Positions 31,246 through 37,402 of a stretch of 38,780 bases of DNA are shown here, piece by piece. The notes beneath the pieces were generated by a model that saw only the letters and a program-made list of their open reading frames with translations, was not told the origin of the DNA and did no database searches. The stretch covers positions 1 to 38,780 of the forward strand of contig MUMD01000044.1 of NCBI GenBank assembly GCA_002155895.1, given 5' to 3'. Source of the stretch: Streptomyces rochei (lineage in GTDB: Bacteria > Actinomycetota > Actinomycetes > Streptomycetales > Streptomycetaceae). The first letter of the stretch is position 1, and the number at the start of each line of letters is the position of its first letter. The position numbers and the translations under genes were made by a program.

Positions 31246-32451
31246 ATGAGCCGCCTCGCCCAGACCCACGGCCTCACGGACGTCCAGCGGGAGATCCTCT
31301 CCACCGTCCGGGACTTCGTGGACAAGGAGATCATCCCGGTCGCCACCGAGCTGGAGCACCGGGACGAGTACCCGCAGGACATCGTGGACGGGCTCAAGGA
31401 ACTGGGCCTGTTCGGCCTGATGATCCCCGAGGAGTACGGGGGCCTGGGCGAGTCGCTGCTGACCTACGCGCTGTGCGTGGAGGAGATCGCCCGCGGCTGG
31501 ATGTCGGTCTCCGGCATCATCAACACGCACTTCATCGTCGCCTACATGCTCAAGCAGCACGGCACGCGGGAGCAGAAGGACCACTTCCTGCCCCGCATGG
31601 CCGCCGGCGACATCCGGGGCGCCTTCTCGATGTCCGAGCCGGCGCTCGGCTCGGACGTGTCGGCGATCTCCTCGAAGGCGGTGAAGGACGGCGACGAGTA
31701 CGTCCTGAACGGCCAGAAGATGTGGCTCACCAACGGCGGCACCTCGTCCCTGGTGGCCGTCCTGGTGAAGAGTGACGAGGGTCACCCCGAGGGCACGGCC
31801 CCGCACAAGTCGATGACGACCTTCCTGGTGGAGAAGGAGCCCGGCTTCGGCGAGGTCCGCCCCGGCCTCACCATCCCCGGCAAGATCGACAAGATGGGCT
31901 ACAAGGGCGTCGACACCACCGAGCTCATCATGGACGGCCTGCGCGTTCCGGCCGACCGGGTGCTCGGCGGCGTCACCGGCCGAGGTTTTTACCAAATGAT
32001 GGACGGCGTCGAGGTGGGCCGCGTCAATGTGGCGGCCCGTGGCTGCGGCGTCGCTCAGCGTGCCTTCGAGCTAGGTGTCCGGTACGCCCAGCAGCGTCAC
32101 ACTTTCGGCAAGCAGATCGCCCAGCACCAGGCCATTCAGTTCAAGCTCGCGGAGATGGCTACCAAGGTGGAGGCGGCTCATGCGATGATGGTGAACGCTG
32201 CACGCAAAAAGGACTCGGGCGAACGAAACGACCTGGAAGCGGGGATGGCCAAGTACCTCGCCTCCGAGTACTGCAAGGAGGTCGTGGAGGACGCCTTCCG
32301 GATCCACGGCGGGTACGGCTTCTCCAAGGAGTACGAGATCGAGCGCCTCTACCGCGAGGCCCCGATGCTCCTGATCGGTGAAGGCACCGCCGAGATCCAG
32401 AAAATGATCATCGGCCGCCGACTGCTCGAAGAGTATCGATTCCAGGGTTAG
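31246..32451 (+). CDS. mcd: Acyl-CoA dehydrogenase, probable (2S)-methylsuccinyl-CoA dehydrogenase
   Basis: A 401-residue FAD enzyme predicted to oxidise methylsuccinyl-CoA to mesaconyl-CoA and pass electrons to ETF. Family blocks are FSMSEPALGSDVS (FAD and substrate), MWLTNGG, RHTFGKQIAQHQAIQFKLAEM, IHGGYGFSKEYEIERLYREA, and the catalytic Glu379 in LLIGEGTAEIQ. It lacks the roughly 150-residue N-terminal extension of the alphaproteobacterial enzyme. ATG 31246 directly follows the hydratase TAG, with GGGGAA as ribosome binding site. From about 31981 to 32235 the codons change character: TTT, CAA, AAT, CTA, ATT and AAA appear and the G+C of that stretch drops. It is the last gene of the operon. 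A hairpin follows ten bases after the stop. Confidence 0.9.
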   Translation: MSRLAQTHGLTDVQREILSTVRDFVDKEIIPVATELEHRDEYPQDIVDGLKELGLFGLMIPEEYGGLGESLLTYALCVEEIARGWMSVSGIINTHFIVAYMLKQHGTREQKDHFLPRMAAGDIRGAFSMSEPALGSDVSAISSKAVKDGDEYVLNGQKMWLTNGGTSSLVAVLVKSDEGHPEGTAPHKSMTTFLVEKEPGFGEVRPGLTIPGKIDKMGYKGVDTTELIMDGLRVPADRVLGGVTGRGFYQMMDGVEVGRVNVAARGCGVAQRAFELGVRYAQQRHTFGKQIAQHQAIQFKLAEMATKVEAAHAMMVNAARKKDSGERNDLEAGMAKYLASEYCKEVVEDAFRIHGGYGFSKEYEIERLYREAPMLLIGEGTAEIQKMIIGRRLLEEYRFQG

Positions 32452-32460
32452 ATGTCCGGA

Positions 32461-32499
32461 TACGGGGTGTTTTCTTGGAGAACAAGGTCACACCCCGTA
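32461..32499 (+). terminator. Hairpin at the end of the ethylmalonyl-CoA operon
   Basis: TACGGGGTGT (32461-32470) and ACACCCCGTA (32490-32499) form a perfect 10-bp stem with a 19-base loop, nine bases after the mcd stop. There is no T tract after it, so it could also protect the mRNA 3' end. Confidence 0.65.
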
Positions 32500-32520
32500 G
32501 GCAGTGTTCGGCCGCCGACT

Positions 32521-32563
32521 CGGCTTCCTGGCTTACCCAGTTGCGGCAGGAAGCCGCTACGAT
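32521..32563 (+). promoter_or_regulatory. Inverted repeat and putative promoter of psd-pssA
   Basis: CGGCTTCCTG (32521-32530) and CAGGAAGCCG (32547-32556) are perfect 10-base inverted arms 16 bases apart. TACGAT (32558-32563), a TANNNT -10 box, follows one base later, so the repeat spans the -35/spacer region of the likely psd promoter. A clear -35 hexamer is not seen. Confidence 0.5.
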
Positions 32564-32621
32564 CGCCGAAAAGCCGCCGTCCCCCGTCAGTGCGCGGCAT
32601 CATCCGCTACGAAGGTCATCC

Positions 32622-33278
32622 ATGCCCCACAGCCAAACCTCTGCATCTCGCGACAGCCTGGCCGGCGTACGCCTCGCGCGCGGAGCATCGCCGTGGCTTC
32701 TGCCGACCGTCGCCACCGCAGCCGTCAGCCTCCTGCGCGCCCGCCGTTCCGGCGTCGCCAAGGCCGTCGCCGTCCCCGCCACCGCGCTCGCGGCGGGGAT
32801 GCTGTGGTTCTTCCGCGACCCCGAGCGCGAGATCACCCAGGGCCGGGTCGTCTCGCCCGCCGACGGAGTGGTGCAGAGCATCATGCCGTGGAAGGACGGC
32901 CGCACCCGCGTCGCCATCTTCATGAGCCCGCTCAACGTCCACGTGAACCGCGCCCCGCTGGCGGGCACGGTGACGTCGGTCGAGCACGTTCCCGGTGGCT
33001 TCGTTCCCGCCTTCAACAAGGAGAGCGAGAACAACGAGCGGGTCGTGTGGCACTTCGACACCGAGCTGGGCGACATCGAGATGATCCAGATCGCCGGCGC
33101 GGTGGCCCGCCGTATCGTCCCCTACGTGCCGCAGGGCACCAAGGTCGAGCAGGGCGAGCGGGTCGGACTGATCCGCTTCGGCTCGCGCGTCGACCTGTAC
33201 CTGCCGGAGGGCGTAGAGGTGGATGTCGAAGTGGGCCAGAAGACGGTGGCTGGGGTGACTCGAATTGACCGTGGTTGA
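32622..33278 (+). CDS. psd: Phosphatidylserine decarboxylase proenzyme, short form
   Basis: A 218-residue pyruvoyl-dependent decarboxylase that makes phosphatidylethanolamine from phosphatidylserine at the membrane. It is the short (archaetidylserine-like, type 2) form. Hydrophobic residues about 24-62 anchor it. Then come WFFRDPERE, SPADGVVQSI, and the catalytic-fold block MSPLNVHVNRAP. The self-cleavage site is Gly187-Ser188 in RFGSRVDLYLP, where the Ser becomes the pyruvoyl group and splits the chain into beta and alpha subunits. ATG 32622 has GAAGG six bases upstream. Its end overlaps the start of pssA by 14 bases, so synthesis and decarboxylation of phosphatidylserine are co-expressed. 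Confidence 0.95.
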   Translation: MPHSQTSASRDSLAGVRLARGASPWLLPTVATAAVSLLRARRSGVAKAVAVPATALAAGMLWFFRDPEREITQGRVVSPADGVVQSIMPWKDGRTRVAIFMSPLNVHVNRAPLAGTVTSVEHVPGGFVPAFNKESENNERVVWHFDTELGDIEMIQIAGAVARRIVPYVPQGTKVEQGERVGLIRFGSRVDLYLPEGVEVDVEVGQKTVAGVTRIDRG

Positions 33279-34119
33279 TCCACAGACCCAGGCCGGTTGG
33301 GTACCGGAGGCCGACGAGGTGGACGAAGAGGAGGAGATGCCGCTCTCGCTCCGCCTGTCGATAGCGGACACCCTCACCCTCGGCAACGCCACGTGCGGCT
33401 TCATGGCGGTGTACTTCACCACCACCGGCATCCTGATCCCGCACCTCATGGGCAGCGAAGAGTCCGGCATGGCCCGCCACAGCGCGGCCACGGCGGTCAT
33501 CCTGATGCTGTGCGCGGCGATCTTCGACCTGTTCGACGGGCTGGTCGCCCGCAAGCTGCGCTCGTCCCCGATGGGCGCGGAGCTGGACAACCTGTCCGAC
33601 CTCATCAGCTTCGGGCTCGCGCCGGCGTACTTCGTCCTCGTCTACGGCATGGTCGCGGACGACGCCTACCAGCGGGTGGCGGCGGTGGGGGCGATCGTGG
33701 TGCTGCTGGCGGTGGTGCTGAGACTCGCCCGGTTCTCCTGCGTCACCGTCAAGGACGGCACCTTCCAGGGCATGCCGTCGCCCTTCGGGGCGCTGACGGT
33801 GGTGTCGATCGTGCTGCTGGAGCTGCCCTTCGTGGCGACGCTGCTGGCGATCATCGGTACCGCCTGGCTGATGGTGAGCCGCGTCGAGTACCCGAAGCCG
33901 CGGGGGCGCCTCGCGGTGGCGATGCTGTCGTGGATCGTCCTGTCGATGGGGCTGCTGGCCGCGTGGGCCTTCGACGCGCCGAGCGGGCAGCTGCTGCTCC
34001 AGACGGGGTGTGCGCTGCAGCTGGTGATGGGTGCGGTGATCCCGCTGTTCGCCACGGCTCGCCGGGTGAACAATTTCCGTGACAATCGGCGGGAAGCGCG
34101 GGCCGCGCAGCTTCCGTGA
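33265..34119 (+). CDS. pssA: CDP-diacylglycerol-serine O-phosphatidyltransferase (phosphatidylserine synthase)
   Basis: A 284-residue integral membrane enzyme joining serine to CDP-diacylglycerol. The CDP-alcohol phosphotransferase signature is DLFDGLVARKLRSSPMGAEL, continuing DNLSD: Asp88, Asp91, Gly92, Arg96, Gly104, Asp108, Asp112. The spacer between AR and G is seven rather than the usual eight residues. Several hydrophobic segments follow: about 75-87, 115-135, 138-155, 175-205 and 215-260. The N-terminal 28 residues are acidic (EADEVDEEEE). The start is a TTG at 33265; GTG 33271 two codons later is equally possible. It overlaps psd and ends at a strong hairpin shared with the convergent glycerate kinase. 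Confidence 0.92.
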   Translation: MTVVDPQTQAGWVPEADEVDEEEEMPLSLRLSIADTLTLGNATCGFMAVYFTTTGILIPHLMGSEESGMARHSAATAVILMLCAAIFDLFDGLVARKLRSSPMGAELDNLSDLISFGLAPAYFVLVYGMVADDAYQRVAAVGAIVVLLAVVLRLARFSCVTVKDGTFQGMPSPFGALTVVSIVLLELPFVATLLAIIGTAWLMVSRVEYPKPRGRLAVAMLSWIVLSMGLLAAWAFDAPSGQLLLQTGCALQLVMGAVIPLFATARRVNNFRDNRREARAAQLP

Positions 34120-34134
34120 CGGTGTGATGTCGGT

Positions 34135-34165
34135 GGGCCCCGGACCCGGGTAGGGTTCGGGGCCC
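34135..34165. terminator. Terminator hairpin between pssA and glycerate kinase
   Basis: GGGCCCCG (34135-34142) pairs with CGGGGCCC (34158-34165). Inside, ACCC (34144-34147) pairs with GGGT (34153-34156) around a GGGTA loop, giving a nearly continuous 13-bp stem with one G.U. It starts 15 bases after pssA and lies 35 bases beyond the convergent glycerate kinase stop. Confidence 0.8.
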
Positions 34166-34199
34166 TTCCGTTTGTGCGTGCCCTGCGCCGGTGGGGCCC

Positions 34200-35357
34200 T
34201 TACGCCAGGAAGTCCCGCGCGATGCGCTCGGCGACCCGCTCCAGGATCGGACCGGCGTCCGCGATGCACTTCGCCACGTCCGGCTCCACATCCGTCAGCG
34301 GATACGCCCGCCGGATACCGGCCCGCCCCAGCACCTCCGGCGCCAGCGCCAGCCGCCCGCACACCGCGACGACCTCCTTGCCGGCCGCCCGCGCCGCCGA
34401 CGCCACGCCCGCCGGGGCCTTCCCGTGCAGGGTCTGCTCGTCCAGCGAGCCCTCCCCCGTGATCACCAGGTCCGCCCGCTCCAGCGCCGGCGCGAAACCG
34501 AGCACGTCGAGCATCACCTCGATACCGGGCCGGAACCGCGCGCCCAGCAGCATCGCGCCGAACCCGATGCCGCCCGCCGCACCGGCCCCCGGCGAGGCGG
34601 CGTACTCGGCGGCCCGCGCGCCCACGGTCTCCGTCCCCTCCAGCACCTTGGCGAAGTGCCCGAGGGCCGTGTCGAGGGTCTCCACGTCCTGCGGCGAGGC
34701 GCCCTTCTGCGGGCCGTACACGGCGGGCGCGCCCTTCGGGCCGGTCAGCGGATTGTCGACGTCGCTCGCCAGCACCAGCTCGACGTCGGACAGCCGCGGG
34801 TCCAGACCGGACAGGTCCGCCGAAACCAGGTCGGCGAGACCGCCCCCGCCCGGCGCGACCGGCTCCCCGGCGCCGTCCAGGAACCGCGCGCCCAGCGCGG
34901 ACAGCATCCCGGCGCCGCCGTCCGTGGTGGCGCTGCCGCCGACGCCGAACACGATCGTCCGCGCGCCCGCGTCCAGCGCGGCCCGCAGCAGCTCACCGGA
35001 GCCGTACGTGGACGACGTCAGCGGCGCCAGGACACCCTCCGGGAGCCGCTGGAGGCCACTGGCCTCGGCCATCTCCACCACGGCGGTGCCCTCGCGCAGC
35101 GCGTACGCCGCCGTCACCTCGTCGCCGAGGGGGCCGACGACCCGCACCTCCCGGCGCTCGAACCCGGCCGCGACCGCCGCGGCCACCGTGCCGTCACCGC
35201 CGTCGGCGACGGGCAGCGCCTCCACCGCGAGGTCCGGCACGACCCGGCGCAGTCCGGCCGTCACCCGCTCGGCGACCTCGACGGCCGTCAACGACCCCTT
35301 GAACTTGTCCGCGGCGACGAGCACCCTGCGGGCTCCGTCCACTGCAGCGTCAGCCAC
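34200..35357 (-). CDS. Glycerate kinase (GK-II / GlxK family)
   Basis: A 385-residue kinase that phosphorylates D-glycerate using ATP, linking glyoxylate and glycerate metabolism to glycolysis. Family signatures are VLVAADKFKGSLTAVEVA at the N-terminus, PVADGGDGT, FGVGGSATTDGGAGM in the nucleotide site, LASDVDNPLTGPKGA, and TGEGSLDEQTLHGKAP. Those last acidic and lysine residues serve metal and glycerate binding. The GTG at 35357 with GGGGAG upstream is chosen over a frame that continues to 35444. TATGGT (35415-35420, minus strand) is a plausible -10 box. Glyoxylate produced by the ethylmalonyl-CoA pathway a few genes away could feed glycerate formation; this is a contextual inference only. 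Confidence 0.92.
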   Translation of the reverse strand: MADAAVDGARRVLVAADKFKGSLTAVEVAERVTAGLRRVVPDLAVEALPVADGGDGTVAAAVAAGFERREVRVVGPLGDEVTAAYALREGTAVVEMAEASGLQRLPEGVLAPLTSSTYGSGELLRAALDAGARTIVFGVGGSATTDGGAGMLSALGARFLDGAGEPVAPGGGGLADLVSADLSGLDPRLSDVELVLASDVDNPLTGPKGAPAVYGPQKGASPQDVETLDTALGHFAKVLEGTETVGARAAEYAASPGAGAAGGIGFGAMLLGARFRPGIEVMLDVLGFAPALERADLVITGEGSLDEQTLHGKAPAGVASAARAAGKEVVAVCGRLALAPEVLGRAGIRRAYPLTDVEPDVAKCIADAGPILERVAERIARDFLA

Positions 35358-35505
35358 CTTGCTCTCCCCTTGCTCTCCGAGCCTTGCGCACGTCAAGGCA
35401 GTCGCGCCGCTGCGACCATAACCGGAGGACGCCCGCGCCGTCATGCCCCGCCCGCACCGTGGAACGGGACGGCGGGGCGGGCGCGGCCCTCGTTACGCTT
35501 TCGCA

Positions 35506-36000
35506 ATGACGACTCCTGACTACGCCACCTACATCGCCGGACTCCCCCGCGTCCTCGCCGGTGCCGCCGCGGTCCTCCGCGACGCCGAGGGCCGGGTGCT
35601 GCTCGTCGAGCCCAACTACCGCGAGGGGTGGACGCTGCCCGGCGGCACGATCGAGTCGGAGGACGGCGAGACGCCGCGGCAGGGCGCGCGGCGCGAGACC
35701 GCCGAGGAGATCGGGCTGGACGTCCGGCTCGGCCGGCTGCTCGTGGTGGACTGGTCGCACGGGGTGGGCCGGCCGCCGATCGTGGCGTACCTGTACGACG
35801 GCGGCGTCCTCACCGAGGACGACCTCAAGGCGATCCGGTTGCAGGAGGAGGAACTGCTGTCCTGGCGCCTGGTGCCGCGCGAGGAGCTGGGCGACCACCT
35901 GCTCGGCTCCCTCCACGGCCGGGTGCTGGCCGCGCTGGACGTGCTGGCGGACGGGTCGGGGACGGCCGAGCTGGAGAACGGCCGCCGGGTCGACGTGTGA
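35506..36000 (+). CDS. NUDIX hydrolase
   Basis: A 164-residue phosphoanhydride hydrolase acting on nucleoside-diphosphate-linked compounds. The Nudix helix reads PGGTIESEDGE, then TPRQGARRETAEEIGL. The REXXEEXG metal-binding part is intact, but the loop before the first Glu has seven residues instead of five. The following VVDWSHGVGRPPIVAYLYDGG is the strand that often carries substrate residues. A C-terminal helix pair (LQEEELLSWRLVPREEL) completes the fold. No Shine-Dalgarno sequence is present. TACGCT (35494-35499) ends six bases before ATG 35506, so the mRNA is probably leaderless. It is divergent from the glycerate kinase and followed by a heptanucleotide repeat array. The substrate is unknown. 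Confidence 0.88.
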   Translation: MTTPDYATYIAGLPRVLAGAAAVLRDAEGRVLLVEPNYREGWTLPGGTIESEDGETPRQGARRETAEEIGLDVRLGRLLVVDWSHGVGRPPIVAYLYDGGVLTEDDLKAIRLQEEELLSWRLVPREELGDHLLGSLHGRVLAALDVLADGSGTAELENGRRVDV

Positions 36001-36044
36001 CCGTGCGCCGGGCGCCGGGCCCGCAGCCGGCACCTGACTCCTGA

Positions 36045-36100
36045 CACCCGGCACCCGGCACCCGGCACCCGGCACCCGGCACCCGGCACCCGGCACCCGA
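36045..36100 (+). repeat. Tandem heptanucleotide array (CACCCGG)8
   Basis: Seven perfect CACCCGG units start at 36045 and recur every seven bases to 36093. An eighth, CACCCGA, ends at 36100. The array lies between the NUDIX stop (36000) and the sirtuin start (36146). It ends 32 bases before the sirtuin -10 box. Isolated related words (CGGCACCTG) precede it. The unit length is not a multiple of three and no gene covers it. Confidence 0.95.
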
Positions 36101-36132
36101 ACAAACCGCTCGCCCGCCCGCCGGTGGCGTCC

Positions 36133-36146
36133 TACTCTCGACCGCA
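36133..36146 (+). promoter_or_regulatory. Leaderless promoter of the sirtuin gene
   Basis: TACTCT (36133-36138) is a consensus TANNNT -10 box seven bases before ATG 36146. No Shine-Dalgarno sequence lies between, so transcription should begin at or next to the start codon. The -35 region falls in a C-rich stretch without a clear hexamer, directly downstream of the heptanucleotide array. Confidence 0.6.
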
Positions 36147-36895
36147 TGACCGGCAAGCCCCTCGTCGCCGTCCTCAGTGGCGCCGGCGTCTCGACCGACT
36201 CCGGCATCCCCGACTACCGCGGCCCCAAGGGGCTGTGGCGCGCCGACCCGGAGGCCGAGAAGCTCGTCACGTACGAGTACTACATGGGCGATCCGGAGAT
36301 CCGGCGTCGTTCCTGGCGGATGCGGCTGGAGACCGGGGCCCTGCGGGCCGAGCCGAACGCGGCGCATCGCGCGGTGGCCGAGCTGGAGCGGTCCGGGGTG
36401 CCGGTGCGGGTGATCACGCAGAACGTCGACGGGCTGCACCAGCTCGCCGGTCTGCCCGCCCGCAAGGTGCTCGAACTGCACGGCACGGCGCGGAGCTACG
36501 TGTGCACCGGCTGCCCCGTGCGGGGGCCGATGGAGGAGGCGCTGGCCCGCGTCGAGGCCGGTGAGGACGCCCCGCCCTGCCGGGAGTGCGGAGGCGTCCT
36601 GAGGCCGGCGACCGTGATGTTCGGCGAACCCCTCGACCCGGTCGTGCTCGGCGAGGCGGTCGCGATCACCGAGGCGTGCCACGTCTTCGTCGCCGTCGGC
36701 ACCAGCCTCCGGGTCCAGCCCGCCGCGGGCCTGGCCGGTGTGGCCGCCGACCACGGCGCGCGGCTGATCGTGGTCAACGCCGAGCCGACGCCGTACGACG
36801 ACCTCGCGGACGAGGTCGTCCGGGAGCCCATCGGCACCGCGCTGCCCGCGCTGCTGCGCGCCCTGGCCCACGGGACGGACGGGGCGGGCGGCTAG
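36146..36895 (+). CDS. NAD-dependent protein deacylase, SIR2 family (sirtuin)
   Basis: A 249-residue sirtuin that removes acyl groups from protein lysines, consuming NAD and releasing O-acyl-ADP-ribose and nicotinamide. NAD-binding motifs are LSGAGVSTDSGIPDYRG (10-26) and TQNVDGLHQLAG (91-102). The catalytic base is His112 in LELHGTA. The structural zinc is held by two pairs, Cys120/Cys123 and Cys145/Cys148. VMFGEPL and VAVGTSLRVQPAAGL complete the fold. In Streptomyces such enzymes reactivate acetyl-CoA synthetase, among other targets. A role in tuning the nearby acetyl-CoA-linked pathway is speculative. Its stop codon lies in a CTAG shared with the stop of the convergent ogt. Confidence 0.95.
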   Translation: MTGKPLVAVLSGAGVSTDSGIPDYRGPKGLWRADPEAEKLVTYEYYMGDPEIRRRSWRMRLETGALRAEPNAAHRAVAELERSGVPVRVITQNVDGLHQLAGLPARKVLELHGTARSYVCTGCPVRGPMEEALARVEAGEDAPPCRECGGVLRPATVMFGEPLDPVVLGEAVAITEACHVFVAVGTSLRVQPAAGLAGVAADHGARLIVVNAEPTPYDDLADEVVREPIGTALPALLRALAHGTDGAGG

Positions 36896-37374
36896 AAGAG
36901 CGCCGCGCCCCGCTCGAAGTCCAGCAGCCGCTGCTTGCGCTCCAGGCCGCCGCCGTAGCCGGTCAGACCGCCGCTCGCGCCGATGACGCGGTGGCAGGGG
37001 ACGATGATGCCGACGGGGTTGCGGCCATTGGCGAGGCCCACGGCGCGGGAGGCCGCCGGGTTGCCGAGTTCGGCGGCGAGTTCGCCGTAGGTGCGGGTCT
37101 CTCCGTAGGGGATCTTCCGGAGCCGGTCCCAGACCGCGCGCTGGAAGGGAGTGCCGTTCAGGCTCAGGTCGACGGTGAAGTCCTTCAGCTCACCGGCGAA
37201 GTACGCCGCCAGTTGCTCCTCCGCCCGCGCGAACGGCCCGTCGTCGGCGGTTCCGAAGGTCTCCTCCGGCGGGCGGTGGCGCTGGTCGGTCATGTAGAGG
37301 CCGCACAGGACGCCGTCCTCGGCGACGAGCGTGAGGGGGCCGTAGGGGCTGTCGATCACGGTGTGCTGTTTCAC
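36892..37374 (-). CDS. ogt: Methylated-DNA-protein-cysteine S-methyltransferase
   Basis: A 160-residue suicide repair protein that transfers the alkyl group from O6-alkylguanine (and O4-alkylthymine) to its own cysteine. The active site is Cys127 in IIVPCHRVIG. The winged-helix DNA-binding part includes TPFQRAVWDRLRKIPYGETR and ASRAVGLANGRNP, with the Arg finger and Asn hinge. The N-terminal Ada-like ribonuclease-H-type domain (1-70) is present. ATG 37374 lies 28 bases after the stop of the Ada-AlkA gene on the same strand, so they form an operon. The 3' end overlaps the sirtuin stop by four bases in a tail-to-tail arrangement. Confidence 0.95.
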   Translation of the reverse strand: MKQHTVIDSPYGPLTLVAEDGVLCGLYMTDQRHRPPEETFGTADDGPFARAEEQLAAYFAGELKDFTVDLSLNGTPFQRAVWDRLRKIPYGETRTYGELAAELGNPAASRAVGLANGRNPVGIIVPCHRVIGASGGLTGYGGGLERKQRLLDFERGAALF

Positions 37375-37402
37375 GTCGGTTCCTCACACGGACTGCGGTG
37401 GC

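Noticed and set aside
32073-32075. bldA-dependent control of mcd through a rare leucine codon.
   Set aside because: The unusual leucine codon here is CTA, not TTA, so it is not read by the bldA tRNA.
36045-36100. CRISPR or REP element between NUDIX and sirtuin genes.
   Set aside because: A seven-base unit repeated without spacers or dyad symmetry is a simple tandem repeat, not a CRISPR or REP.
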